64,000 nucleotides of DNA, taken from the NCBI GenBank assembly GCA_003612515.1, contig RAZB01000002.1, positions 124,001-188,000 on the forward strand, given 5' to 3'. Both the position numbers and the translations under genes were made by a program. This stretch comes from a bacterium D16-34. Lineage in GTDB: Bacteria; Actinomycetota; Coriobacteriia; Coriobacteriales; Eggerthellaceae. Under the pieces are notes generated by a model. It had not been told where the DNA came from. It saw only the letters and a program-made list of their open reading frames with translations, and did no database searches. Below are positions 8,505-17,930 of this stretch, piece after piece (position 1 is the stretch's first letter; each line of letters begins with the position of its first letter).

Positions 8505-10553
8505 ATGCAAAGTACTCCATCACGCGTTTCGCGTGAATCTTCTGCTGCGCAAAATAAGCAAGCAGAAAAAACTGGTGGCGCAAAAAGAACGCCTCGTACG
8601 CGTGCCACGCGTAATAACAACAAACTTAATACGAATGCGTCGCGCGAAAGTGATTCCTCATCTGGAAAAGCTATACAGAAGCGCAAAAAAGCGCTTCCAG
8701 CTGCGAACGCGAAAAAGCAGCAAAAAGCTCAGCAGGATCAAAATACTAAGCAAAAACAGAACGAGCGTAGAAGCTATAAGCATGTGCAACTAGAGCGCAA
8801 GCGTCCCCAGCTTAGCAAAGAGGGAGACAAGGGGCAGCGCAATAATAGGCGTGAAACGAAAAGGGCGCCAAAGAATTTCAATTCAAGTTGGAAAGATCCA
8901 CACGCAACACTAAAGATTATTCCGCTTGGCGGTCTTGATGCAATTGGTAAGAACATGACCGCCTTTGAATGTGAAGGCGACATGATCTTAGATGATGCGG
9001 GCTTGATGTTTCCCGATGATAACCATCCAGGTGTTGACCTCATCTTGCCCGACTACACCTATATCCTTGAGAATGCGCATAAGCTTCGCGGTATTATAAT
9101 TACCCATGGTCACGAAGATCACACCGGATCATTGCCTTATCTTTATAAAGACCTCGATAGAGACATTCCAATTTATGGAACAAAGATGACGCTTGGTCTG
9201 ATTGAGGGCAAGTTTGCAGAGCATAAAATAAAAAACGCGAAACTAATTGAAATCAAGCCCGGAGATACCATTGAGCTGGGGTGCTTTCATGTAGAGTTTT
9301 TCGCCGTGAACCACTCCATTCCTGGTGCAGTAGGTTTGTTTATCCAGTCGCCAGCAGGCAATGTGCTCCATACCGGAGACTTCAAACTTGATCAAACACC
9401 CATTGATGGCGTGACGACTGATTTTGCGGCACTGGCACGTTTTAGCCAGGCTGGCGTTGATCTTATGATGAGTGACTCCACGAACGCAACCAACCCGAAT
9501 TTTACCCCTAGTGAGGCTGAGGTTGGCAAGGAGCTCGCAAAGATCATTTCGCAAGCGAAAGGTCGCGTGATTATTGCGTCATTCGCAAGCCACATTCATC
9601 GCATGCAGCAAATTTGCGATGCCGCGGTTGCAAACGGACGCAAAGTGGTCGTCACGGGTCGCTCAATGATTCAAAATACCGACATTGCGCGCAAATTAGG
9701 ATACCTAGATATTTCCGATGATGACCTCATTGATGCGTATGACCTCAAAGGTATTCCGCCTGAGAAGGTTGTTATTATGTGCACCGGTAGTCAAGGTGAG
9801 CCTTTGAGCGCTTTGGCACGTATCGCAAATGGTGAACATAAAACTATTGACATTGAGTCAGGGGATACCGTCATCATTTCAGCTACTCCAGTACCTGGAA
9901 ATGAAAAGGCTGTTACGCGCGTAATCAATTCACTCGCAAAAATCGGCGCTGATGTCTTTGACAAATCACGAGCCCGCGTTCACGTATCTGGACACGCCGG
10001 CGCAGAAGAGTTGAAGCTTGTGCTTTCCATCGTACAACCCAAAGCATTCATGCCAGTTCACGGTGAAGCGACGCATCTGCGAGCTCATGCACGTTTGGCT
10101 GAGGCAACTGGTGTTCCTGAAGAGAATGTTTTTATTTGCGAAAACGGAGAGAGCCTTGAGCTGAGTACACGTGGCGTTGAGCGTGGCGAAACTGTACAAA
10201 GCGGCATTGTATTTGTCGATGGACTGTCGGTAGGAGATACCTCACAAGGCGTACTTGATGAGCGAAGTGCCTTGTCATCGCAAGGTTTCGCCACTATTGC
10301 CTGTGCGCTTAATCTCAAAAAGCGCACCCTTGTTAGTGATGTGATGGTTGAGATGCATGGTATTTCTGGCGGAGACGATGACTTTTTAGTTAACGAAGCG
10401 CAAAGCACTGTTCGAAATGCACTCCAAAGAGCACTTTCGAAAGAAGGCGGCGTTCGCGAGCTGAAAAAGACCGCTAAGGATGCGCTTTTATCTCTTTTAT
10501 GGGAGCGTACAAAGACTCGACCGATGGTGGTAGTGAGCTTAGTTGTGGTTTAA
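8505..10553 (+). CDS. rnj: Ribonuclease J with a long basic N-terminal extension
   Basis: This 682-residue metallo-beta-lactamase/beta-CASP nuclease is about 125 residues longer than typical RNase J (about 555). The extra part is the first 130 residues, which are very rich in K, R, Q, N and S and probably disordered and RNA-binding. The zinc-binding HGHEDH is at residues 201-206, followed by HTGDFKLD, SDSTNA and the C-terminal SGHAG motif. RNase J performs 5'-3' exonucleolytic and endonucleolytic RNA decay and rRNA maturation. RNase Y is also encoded in this window. Adjacency of dapA and RNase J is common in Gram-positive bacteria. Confidence 0.94.
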   Translation: MQSTPSRVSRESSAAQNKQAEKTGGAKRTPRTRATRNNNKLNTNASRESDSSSGKAIQKRKKALPAANAKKQQKAQQDQNTKQKQNERRSYKHVQLERKRPQLSKEGDKGQRNNRRETKRAPKNFNSSWKDPHATLKIIPLGGLDAIGKNMTAFECEGDMILDDAGLMFPDDNHPGVDLILPDYTYILENAHKLRGIIITHGHEDHTGSLPYLYKDLDRDIPIYGTKMTLGLIEGKFAEHKIKNAKLIEIKPGDTIELGCFHVEFFAVNHSIPGAVGLFIQSPAGNVLHTGDFKLDQTPIDGVTTDFAALARFSQAGVDLMMSDSTNATNPNFTPSEAEVGKELAKIISQAKGRVIIASFASHIHRMQQICDAAVANGRKVVVTGRSMIQNTDIARKLGYLDISDDDLIDAYDLKGIPPEKVVIMCTGSQGEPLSALARIANGEHKTIDIESGDTVIISATPVPGNEKAVTRVINSLAKIGADVFDKSRARVHVSGHAGAEELKLVLSIVQPKAFMPVHGEATHLRAHARLAEATGVPEENVFICENGESLELSTRGVERGETVQSGIVFVDGLSVGDTSQGVLDERSALSSQGFATIACALNLKKRTLVSDVMVEMHGISGGDDDFLVNEAQSTVRNALQRALSKEGGVRELKKTAKDALLSLLWERTKTRPMVVVSLVVV

Positions 10554-10559
10554 GGTATA

Positions 10560-10604
10560 ATGAGGTGCTTGCTCAGCTATAACGAGTATGCACCTCATGT
10601 TTTG
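10560..10604 (+). terminator. Possible terminator or 5'-leader hairpin between rnj and ftsK
   Basis: ATGAGGTGC (10560-10568) pairs perfectly with GCACCTCAT (10590-10598) around a 21-base loop and is followed by GTTTTGC. The T run is short. A TATAAT at 10556-10561 overlaps the left arm and could be a -10 element for ftsK; in that case the hairpin would be part of the ftsK leader. The sequence alone does not decide between these. Confidence 0.45.
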
Positions 10605-10643
10605 CATAAACGTAGTTTAAACGAAGTATAAAAGGAGTATGTT

Positions 10644-13202
10644 GTGGCTCAATCCAGAGCATCTTCTCAACGCAGCGCACAAAAATCGAAAAAGAACTCT
10701 AGTAAAACACCTGCACAATCTAAACAACCTCAACGAGGCCGTAATCAAGTTGCGCCTTCAACCAAATCGCAGCCACTCGTTGATGATCGAGCGCGTCGTG
10801 ACATTACGGGCTTGGCTTTTATCGTCTTAGGTGCTGTGTTATTTGTAGCAGCCATTCTGCGCTCTGATGCAGTTGTCACATCGTTTATCTCGCAAGCATT
10901 GCACTTGTCATTAGGTGTGGGTGCATATTTGCTGCCTATCATGTTTGTCGTTATCGGTGTGAGCATGTTTGTACGCTTCGATCGCGAGCGCGTTCCAACG
11001 CGAGCTGCCGTTGGATTGGTTATGATTGTAGTAGCCATCTTGGCGCTTACCTCGCTTTTCACACCAGGCCTTTCTTCAACTACAACCTCGCTTCTCTTTG
11101 AACATTATGAGCTTGTCTCGCGTGGTGGCTATCTGGGGGCCGGTATTGCTTGGGTTGGTGTGAGTCTGTTTGGCCAAATTATCAGTAGCATCATCATGTT
11201 TGGCGTCATGTTTGCCGGCCTTATTGTCATTGGTTTTTCGGTCTCAAGCATTATTGAGCACGTCCAAGAGGCTCGACTTGAAAGAATTGCTGCAGAGGAA
11301 GAAGCTGCGAGCGTTATGCCTGCTTCGCCAATGGCGCGTCGTGCTGCTTATGGAACACAAATGCCACTGTATGATGAAGCAGATCCGCTCAGTCAAGCAC
11401 AAACACATCAGTTTGATGAAGATGTCAAGCAAACGCGTCGTATTACACAAGGTAAAGTGCGCCGCAATTCTGTCGGATTTGACGCTGATGTCTTTGATAC
11501 AGAGCAGGCGACAGATGACCAGCAAATGCTTACTCGCAAGCTTGGTAAAAAGCAAGAAGAGAGCGAACAGCTTCAAACCAAGCCTTTATCGAAGAAAAGC
11601 TCTTCTAAAAAAGCAGCTGAAGAAAAAGCGAAGCCTGCGGTATCACAGCCTTCTGATGGCTTTGAACTTCCGCCCGCAAACATGCTAACCAGAACTCGCG
11701 CAAATGCAAAAAATGGTGCCAGTGAACAGGAGCTACGCGCTACAGCAATGCGTCTTCAGGAGACGCTTGAGGACTTCGGCATTATGGCTCAGGTAGTTGG
11801 ATGGACTTCAGGACCTACCGTTACTTTGTTTAAAATTGATCTACCGGCTGGTGTGCGCGTGAGCCGCGTAACGGCGTTAAATGACGATATTGCTTTAGCA
11901 CTTGCGGCTCCTGGCGTGCGTATATTCGCCCCAATTCCGGGTACCAACTATGTGGGAATTGAAGTGCCGAACGCAACGCGACAGATGGTTCATCTGGCAG
12001 ACGTGCTGGATAGTGCATCCCCCGGACCTTTGCAAGTTGCAATTGGCAAAGATGTCGAGGGCAATTCAATTGTTTCTGACTTGGCGTCCATGCCACATGT
12101 ACTTATTGCAGGTACCACAGGTTCTGGTAAATCATTTGAGATTAACGCCATGATCATGTCTATTCTTATGCGAGCTACACCTTCTGAGGTTCGCTTTATC
12201 ATGGTTGACCCAAAGCGTGTTGAATTTGAGCCATATAACGGTATTCCACATCTCTATGTTCCGGTTGTTACCGAGTGTGGAGAGGCGTCAGCTGCACTTG
12301 GATGGGCGGTTGCTGAGATGGAGCGAAGGCTGAAGCTCTTCTCGAAAGTTGGTGTTCGCAATATTTTAAGCTTTAACGAAAAGGCGAAAGAGGCACTTGC
12401 TCAAGCGGAGGCTGCAAATGCTTCAGCTTCAGAACAAGAGGGCGCACAAACAGTTCCGCTTGATAGTAACGAACAAGTTTCTGAAAATCCCTACGGTGAT
12501 CCACTGCCTTATATTGTCATTGTGATTGACGAGCTTGCTGACCTTATGATGAATGTAGGCAAAGAAGTCGAGTTTTCGATTAGTCGCATAGCTCAATTGG
12601 CTCGTGCTGCCGGTATTCATCTCATCATCGCAACACAGCGTCCGTCAACTAACGTTGTAACTGGTCTTATTAAGGCAAACATTACCTGTCGCATTGGTCT
12701 TACCGTTGCAAGTGGCATTGACTCCCGAGTAATTCTGGATACAACGGGCGCAGAGGACTTGTGTGGTAAGGGTGACTTGTTGTTCTCTAAGCCTGAATAT
12801 GCAAAGCCAGTTCGCACACAAGGACCATTTGTCAGCGATGAGGAAATTGCAGCGGTGGTTAACTTTTGGAAAGCGCAAGGGGAGCCGGAGTACCATTCGG
12901 AAATCTTGCAGACCAATATGATTACACTTGGTGCTTCTGCGCCTGATGGAAGTGGTGGACACGGTGGAAGTGACGATCCGCTCATTTGGGAGGCGGCAGA
13001 TATAGTTGTTTCATCAGGTTTAGGTTCCACTTCAGCAATTCAACGTCGTTTAAGCGTCGGCTATGCACGAGCAGGGCGTATAATGGATATGCTTGAAGCT
13101 AAAGGTATCGTCGGACCCCCAAACGGGTCAAAACCGCGCGATGTCTTAGTTGATGCTATGGAACTTGAAACGCTCAAGGCATTCGAAATGAATGACGAGT
13201 AG
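10644..13202 (+). CDS. ftsK: DNA translocase FtsK/SpoIIIE
   Basis: This 852-residue motor moves chromosomal DNA through the closing septum. It has a short basic start, about four membrane helices between residues 50 and 200, a low-complexity linker, and the RecA-like motor with Walker A GTTGSGKS at 490-497 and Walker B VIVIDELADLMM. The C-terminal winged-helix gamma domain (SSGLGSTSAIQRRLSVGYARAGRIMD, quoted in two parts as SSGLGSTSAIQRR and LSVGYARAGRIMD) reads polar sequence signals. The GTG start at 10644 has AAAGGAG 7 bases upstream. A 35-residue insertion rich in A, E and Q lies between the Walker motifs. Confidence 0.94.
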   Translation: MAQSRASSQRSAQKSKKNSSKTPAQSKQPQRGRNQVAPSTKSQPLVDDRARRDITGLAFIVLGAVLFVAAILRSDAVVTSFISQALHLSLGVGAYLLPIMFVVIGVSMFVRFDRERVPTRAAVGLVMIVVAILALTSLFTPGLSSTTTSLLFEHYELVSRGGYLGAGIAWVGVSLFGQIISSIIMFGVMFAGLIVIGFSVSSIIEHVQEARLERIAAEEEAASVMPASPMARRAAYGTQMPLYDEADPLSQAQTHQFDEDVKQTRRITQGKVRRNSVGFDADVFDTEQATDDQQMLTRKLGKKQEESEQLQTKPLSKKSSSKKAAEEKAKPAVSQPSDGFELPPANMLTRTRANAKNGASEQELRATAMRLQETLEDFGIMAQVVGWTSGPTVTLFKIDLPAGVRVSRVTALNDDIALALAAPGVRIFAPIPGTNYVGIEVPNATRQMVHLADVLDSASPGPLQVAIGKDVEGNSIVSDLASMPHVLIAGTTGSGKSFEINAMIMSILMRATPSEVRFIMVDPKRVEFEPYNGIPHLYVPVVTECGEASAALGWAVAEMERRLKLFSKVGVRNILSFNEKAKEALAQAEAANASASEQEGAQTVPLDSNEQVSENPYGDPLPYIVIVIDELADLMMNVGKEVEFSISRIAQLARAAGIHLIIATQRPSTNVVTGLIKANITCRIGLTVASGIDSRVILDTTGAEDLCGKGDLLFSKPEYAKPVRTQGPFVSDEEIAAVVNFWKAQGEPEYHSEILQTNMITLGASAPDGSGGHGGSDDPLIWEAADIVVSSGLGSTSAIQRRLSVGYARAGRIMDMLEAKGIVGPPNGSKPRDVLVDAMELETLKAFEMNDE

Positions 13203-13220
13203 CGCTCGAAAGGATATGAC

Positions 13221-14624
13221 ATGCCTCAAATGAGCTTTGGGATGATATTGCGAGATGCGCGAGAGCGCAAAGGCTACGATTTAGCTGAGGCAGCTCGTCG
13301 TCTTCGTATTCGCCCTGATATTTTGTTGGCTATTGAAGAAAATGACTTTTCGCGAATGCCTCCGCGTGGCTATACGCGCAACATGGTTAACGCTTATGCG
13401 CGTTTGGTTGGACTAAATCCCACTGAATTAACGCGCATGTATCTTGATGAAGCTTATGCGTTTCAAGTTGGAAGGGCGCGTAACGAATCTCGTGCAACAT
13501 CTCAGTTTGATATGGGCGCCGCTTCGCGAACTTCTCGACTAGCTCGCAGAAAGGAGCAAGTACACACTGATCAGACAGAGCGTGCTCCGCGCCAAAATGC
13601 ATTTGGTCGAATGATGTATGACGACAGGCGTGACTACGACAAAGACTACGATAGAAGCTCATACCAAGGCAGACTCTACTCAAGCGAACGAACGCATCAA
13701 AGCAGGCATACCGCATTGCCTACTTCACAATATACTAACTTCTACGCAGGTCCAAAAGTGCCGAGCATGTTGCAGTCAAAGCTGCCAATCTTTATTGCAT
13801 GCGGCGTCATAGCACTTTTATTGATTGTCGTTTTATTCTTAGTCTTTGGAAGTCATGGCGGAAATGATGCGGACGCGCCAAAGGTGCCAGTTGTTGGTAT
13901 TGATGACACAACAGGTGGCGGAGAAGGTTCAGACGATACGCAAACTCCGGTAACGCCAACAGAGGTTGCACCAACTTCGGTGCAGGTTACCTATTCAGTT
14001 GCAAGTGGTGTGGAAGCATATGTTGTCATTACCAACAATGGCGAAATTACCGACCAGATGCTTTCAGGTCCTTCTGAGCAAACAGTAGATGTGAACGGGA
14101 CGTGGTCTTTAGCTACCTATGTCACCGATGGTGTTACGGTCACTATGGATGGAAAACCGCTTTCATTTGATACCCAAGATGCAAACGGAATCCCCATGTG
14201 TGTTGTTGATTTTGATGCCTATCTTGAGTCTTGGTACCAAGAGCATCCAAACGTTGAGCGTCCTAAGGATTCGGCGAATACAACGAACACGAATCAAAAC
14301 GCTTCTGATACCACGCAAAATGCCGGTACCAATAATGCTGATGTCAACAATAGCGCAGCTCCTCAAGCTGATGCTCAGCCGGTTGCGGAAAACACTCAGG
14401 CCGCAAATGTAGGCACGTATGGCGGTTATTCGGATGGCAACTACGATGCTAATGCGTATTCTTATGACGGCTACGACAACGTAGCGGCTGATAATGGAGC
14501 AAATGGCAATAACGGTTATGTAGATGGTGGATATACCGAGCCGTATGCCTATGATAATGGCACCACTGATTATAATGATGCGTCAACTGTTAATGGCTAT
14601 ATTGATGATACGGCTCAAGTGTAG
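13221..14624 (+). CDS. RodZ-like membrane protein with N-terminal HTH and low-complexity tail
   Basis: This 467-residue protein starts with a RodZ-type helix-turn-helix (about residues 6-70: ILRDARERKGYDLAEAARRL), then a basic region, one membrane helix at about 189-210 and an extracytoplasmic beta domain like DUF4115 (about 255-345). The last 120 residues are rich in N, D, Y, G and A and look disordered. RodZ links the MreB cytoskeleton to wall synthesis; whether MreB exists in this organism is not visible here. The start has GAAAGGA upstream. It lies between ftsK and the YajQ gene, all close together, as part of a cell-division/envelope run. Confidence 0.82.
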   Translation: MPQMSFGMILRDARERKGYDLAEAARRLRIRPDILLAIEENDFSRMPPRGYTRNMVNAYARLVGLNPTELTRMYLDEAYAFQVGRARNESRATSQFDMGAASRTSRLARRKEQVHTDQTERAPRQNAFGRMMYDDRRDYDKDYDRSSYQGRLYSSERTHQSRHTALPTSQYTNFYAGPKVPSMLQSKLPIFIACGVIALLLIVVLFLVFGSHGGNDADAPKVPVVGIDDTTGGGEGSDDTQTPVTPTEVAPTSVQVTYSVASGVEAYVVITNNGEITDQMLSGPSEQTVDVNGTWSLATYVTDGVTVTMDGKPLSFDTQDANGIPMCVVDFDAYLESWYQEHPNVERPKDSANTTNTNQNASDTTQNAGTNNADVNNSAAPQADAQPVAENTQAANVGTYGGYSDGNYDANAYSYDGYDNVAADNGANGNNGYVDGGYTEPYAYDNGTTDYNDASTVNGYIDDTAQV

Positions 14625-14649
14625 TGCTTGGTTGTGAAAGGAAGTAATT

Positions 14650-15147
14650 GTGGCGAAAGAATCAAGCTTTGATGTTGTCTCAAGTGTTGATATACAAGAA
14701 GTTGACAATGCTTTTCAGCAGGCAAAAAAGGAGCTCTCACAACGCTATGACCTGAAAGATTCAGGAGCAGAAATTACCCTTGATAAGGCAAAAGGCACTA
14801 TTACAGTTGCTGCACCTGCTGATTTTGTTGCGCGCCAGGTTATTGATGTGATTGGCTCAAAGCTCATTAAGCGTGGCATTGATCTTAAGGCGGTTAAGTG
14901 GGGAGATCCGCAGGCAGCTACAGGACAAAGTGTTCGCCAGGTGGCAACTATTGTCGAAGGCATTGATAAAGAAACTGCCGGTAAAATCAACAAAGACATT
15001 AAGGCAACCAAGCTTAAAGTGAAAGTTCAAATCGAAGGAGACAAGCTTCGCGTTAGCTCTGCTTCGCGTGACACCCTTCAAGAAGTTATTGCTTTTCTTA
15101 AAGGTCAAGACTACGGTCAGCCTTTGCAATACGTGAACTATCGCTAA
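14650..15147 (+). CDS. YajQ family nucleotide-binding protein (UPF0234)
   Basis: This 165-residue protein matches the YajQ family from end to end: SSFDVVSSVDIQEVDNAFQQ at the start, SQRYDLKDS, and the closing LQYVNYR. The fold is two RNA-recognition-like halves. Some homologues bind cyclic di-GMP and alter transcription; others bind RNA or tRNA, so the role here is open. The GTG start at 14650 is preceded by GAAAGGAAG. It is followed 25 bases later by rimO. Confidence 0.92.
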   Translation: MAKESSFDVVSSVDIQEVDNAFQQAKKELSQRYDLKDSGAEITLDKAKGTITVAAPADFVARQVIDVIGSKLIKRGIDLKAVKWGDPQAATGQSVRQVATIVEGIDKETAGKINKDIKATKLKVKVQIEGDKLRVSSASRDTLQEVIAFLKGQDYGQPLQYVNYR

Positions 15148-15172
15148 ACCAAAAGAAAGCAGCTAAGCCTGT

Positions 15173-16480
15173 ATGATATTGAATGTTTCAGACGCGCATA
15201 TAGCGTGTATCACATTGGGTTGTGCTAAAAATGAAGTTGATACCGCACATATGCAGCAACGACTGCGTGCGTGCGGTTTTTCGTTAACTGATGATCCAGA
15301 GCATGCTGATGCAATTATTATCAATACATGCTCCTTTATTCAAAGTGCAACCGAAGAAAGCTTAGAGGCCATTTTTGAGGCTGCTGGGTATGAAAATGTT
15401 TGTGCAGGAGCACCACTCATTGTTGCTGGTTGTATGCCAGCTCGCTACGGCGATGATCTGTCCGGTGAGCTTATAGAGGCGTGTGCGTTTGTGCCCTGTT
15501 CCAAAGAAGATGACATTGCTGAGGTTGTAGCTCATGCCCTTGGTATTGAACTGCCCGCACAGGTTGCTTTTGCTGACAACCTTGTGTCAGATGAGCCTAC
15601 TGGCGTGTATTCATATGTCAAAATCTCAGACGGCTGCGATAGATTTTGCTCATATTGTACGATCCCGTATATTCGCGGTCGATACCACAGCTTTACCTAT
15701 GAAAGCATCAAAGACGAGGTTGCTGAATTAACTTCACGAGGAACCAAAGAGATTGTGCTCATAGCTCAAGATACCGGCAGATGGGGTACTGATTTTGAGC
15801 CTTCTTTGAGTTTAGCTTGGCTTATTGATCAGCTTGCGCAACAGTTCTCTCAGACATGGTTCCGCGTTATGTATATCCAGCCAGAAGGCATCACTGACGA
15901 GTTGCTTGAAGTGGTTCAGAAACACGAAAACGTGTGCAGCTACTTCGATATTCCTCTTCAACATGTAGAGCCAGTGTTGCTTAAAGCTATGAATCGTCGT
16001 GGCTCGTATGACGAATTCGCTGATCTCGTTAGCCACATCAAGGAGACTGTTCGCGATGTTACGCTGCGCACAACGCTGATTGCTGGCTTTCCTGGTGAAA
16101 CCGATGAGCAGTTTGAACGCTTATGCTCGTTTGTAGAAGAAGGCCTCTTTGATTACGTAGGTGTATTCGCCTATTCAAGAGAAGAAGGTACCCGAGCTTA
16201 CAATCTGCCTGATCAAGTTGATGAAGAAGAGAAGGCTTATCGTGCGCAGACGCTTCGTGATATTGCCGATAGCGTGTGTAGTGCGCTTGTTTCATCCCGA
16301 GTTGATCAGACGATGGATGTTTTGGTTGAAGGCTTTGAGGAAGATGGACAGCTCTTTGGTCGCGCTCAGTGCCAAGCACCAGAGGTTGATGGCGTGACCT
16401 ATGTTGACCATGGCGATGTAGGAGAAGTGATTTCGGTTACTATCGAAGATACCTTGCTTTACGAAATGGAAGGGGCATAG
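15173..16480 (+). CDS. rimO: Ribosomal protein S12 methylthiotransferase RimO
   Basis: This 435-residue radical-SAM enzyme adds a methylthio group to an aspartate of ribosomal protein S12. It has an N-terminal UPF0004 domain with cluster-binding cysteines (LGCAKNEVDT, NTCSF, AGCMPARY), the radical-SAM CxxxCxxC at C155, C159 and C162, and a C-terminal TRAM domain. LGCAKNEVDTAHM and DGCDRFCSYC fit RimO better than MiaB, which is encoded separately at 23.2 kb. It ends 4 bases before pgsA-cinA, so the two are translationally close. Confidence 0.93.
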   Translation: MILNVSDAHIACITLGCAKNEVDTAHMQQRLRACGFSLTDDPEHADAIIINTCSFIQSATEESLEAIFEAAGYENVCAGAPLIVAGCMPARYGDDLSGELIEACAFVPCSKEDDIAEVVAHALGIELPAQVAFADNLVSDEPTGVYSYVKISDGCDRFCSYCTIPYIRGRYHSFTYESIKDEVAELTSRGTKEIVLIAQDTGRWGTDFEPSLSLAWLIDQLAQQFSQTWFRVMYIQPEGITDELLEVVQKHENVCSYFDIPLQHVEPVLLKAMNRRGSYDEFADLVSHIKETVRDVTLRTTLIAGFPGETDEQFERLCSFVEEGLFDYVGVFAYSREEGTRAYNLPDQVDEEEKAYRAQTLRDIADSVCSALVSSRVDQTMDVLVEGFEEDGQLFGRAQCQAPEVDGVTYVDHGDVGEVISVTIEDTLLYEMEGA

Positions 16481-16484
16481 CGTC

Positions 16485-17669
16485 GTGGCTCAAATCAACA
16501 ACACGAATTCAGCGACAAAACTATGGACACCAGCAAATATCGTGACGCTTATTCGTATTTGCCTTGTCCCTGTGTTCGTTGTTGCGCTCATTTCGCCATG
16601 GCCTGAATGGTTCAGCCTTCCTCAAATTGCGAATAATGAAAAGAGCCTTATCGCTGCAGGTATTTTTGTCTTAATTTCGTGCACAGACTGGCTTGATGGA
16701 TACTTGGCACGCAGCCGTGGGGAAGTGACCAATTTCGGTAAGTTCATGGATCCGCTTGCTGACAAGATATTGGTGACAGCCGCGCTGTTGGCCTTGGTTG
16801 AGTTGGGTACCCTTCCCAGTTGGGTTGTGCTGATTATTTTGGCTCGTGAGTTTATTGTTTCAGGCGTGCGCATGATGGCTGCAACTGAAGGCGTGGTTAT
16901 TGCGGCATCTTGGTACGGGAAATTCAAAACTGTCTTTCAGATGATTGCAATTGTGCTATTCACCATTAAAGATTCGCATATGGTTGGAAGCATTGGCAGC
17001 GCTTTCACAGACGTATTATGGCTTGTCAGCTGGATAGTGATGATCATCGCTTTGGTGTTAACCATCGTTTCGATGATGGACTATATTGTCAAAGCTCGAC
17101 ATTTGCTTGGGTTTGGCAAGGATGCCGACAATGACATATCTGACAAGCAAGAAGTTGGGCTTAGTGAATCCGAACGCGAAGATGAGCTAACAGCTGCTCA
17201 GTATGCTCAACGTGTTTTGGACGCTGCGAAAAATTCAGGAATGAGTATTGGTACTGCAGAATCTCTCACAGGTGGATTAATTGCTGCTACGCTTACTGAG
17301 ATTCCGGGTAGCTCAGCAGTTGTTAAGGGTGGAGTGGTGAGTTATGCCACTTCAATTAAAGAGAGCTGCTTAGATGTTTCGTCAAAAACGATTGAACAAT
17401 TTGGAGTAGTGAGCACACAAACAGTGCAAGAGATGGCGGTAGGTGCCTGCGAGAAGCTTGAATGTGATATTGCTGTAGCAGTAAGTGGCATTGCAGGACC
17501 TGGTGGTGCACAACCTGATAAGCCAGTTGGTACGGTTTGTATGGCGATTGTTCAAAAGCGTGGTGCTACTCGTGTATGGGTGGATCATTTTGCTGGTGAC
17601 AGGGATGAAGTTCGACAGCAAACAGTAAAAGCTGCGCTTGTGCGCCTTTACGGTGAAATCTCTAAGTAG
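16485..17669 (+). CDS. PgsA-CinA fusion: phosphatidylglycerophosphate synthase joined to NMN deamidase domain
   Basis: This 394-residue protein joins two enzymes. Residues about 10-210 form a CDP-alcohol phosphatidyltransferase with several membrane helices and the metal-binding signature D-G-x2-A-R-x8-G-x3-D-x3-D (DWLDGYLARS, then FMDPLADK), typical of PgsA. After an acidic linker (about 210-235), residues 236-394 are a complete CinA C-terminal domain (GTAESLTGGL, AVSGIAGPGG), which in homologues is the NMN amidohydrolase PncC. No stop or frameshift separates them. Phospholipid synthesis and pyridine nucleotide salvage have no obvious link. The GTG start at 16485 follows AAGGGG. recA lies next, echoing the common cinA-recA neighbourhood. 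Confidence 0.92.
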   Translation: MAQINNTNSATKLWTPANIVTLIRICLVPVFVVALISPWPEWFSLPQIANNEKSLIAAGIFVLISCTDWLDGYLARSRGEVTNFGKFMDPLADKILVTAALLALVELGTLPSWVVLIILAREFIVSGVRMMAATEGVVIAASWYGKFKTVFQMIAIVLFTIKDSHMVGSIGSAFTDVLWLVSWIVMIIALVLTIVSMMDYIVKARHLLGFGKDADNDISDKQEVGLSESEREDELTAAQYAQRVLDAAKNSGMSIGTAESLTGGLIAATLTEIPGSSAVVKGGVVSYATSIKESCLDVSSKTIEQFGVVSTQTVQEMAVGACEKLECDIAVAVSGIAGPGGAQPDKPVGTVCMAIVQKRGATRVWVDHFAGDRDEVRQQTVKAALVRLYGEISK

Positions 17670-17851
17670 AAATGAAATTTATAAAATGTAATCTATTGAA
17701 GATTCGCATTGAAGCCATGTTGGATTTATTTGAAATTGAAACAGACTTACATAAGTTTGTTGCGAAATAGCTCGTCATAACCGTTTGATTCCCGTGTAAG
17801 AAATTCAATGTACTTTCGATACTTTAGTTTAATAAACAATCCTGACATTGC

Positions 17852-17879
17852 TTGACAGGCAAACGAATGTTCGTATAAT
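17852..17879 (+). promoter_or_regulatory. recA promoter
   Basis: TTGACA (17852-17857) and TATAAT (17874-17879) are both perfect hexamers, 16 bases apart, about 50 bases before the recA start. The spacer is filled by a LexA box, so repressor and polymerase must compete directly. Confidence 0.85.
17860..17873 (+). promoter_or_regulatory. LexA box in the recA promoter
   Basis: CAAACGAATGTTCG matches the Gram-positive/actinobacterial SOS consensus CGAAC-N4-GTTCG at 9 of 10 defined positions. It fills the -35/-10 spacer of the recA promoter. The lexA gene of this window carries three similar boxes. Confidence 0.85.
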
Positions 17880-17930
17880 ACATATTTGTCTTGATTGTGA
17901 ATTACGTCACCATCGTTCAGAGGAAACCTA

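Noticed and set aside
16059-16379. Long antisense reading frame in rimO
   Set aside because: Codon bias of the real gene often keeps opposite frames open; the translation has no family features.
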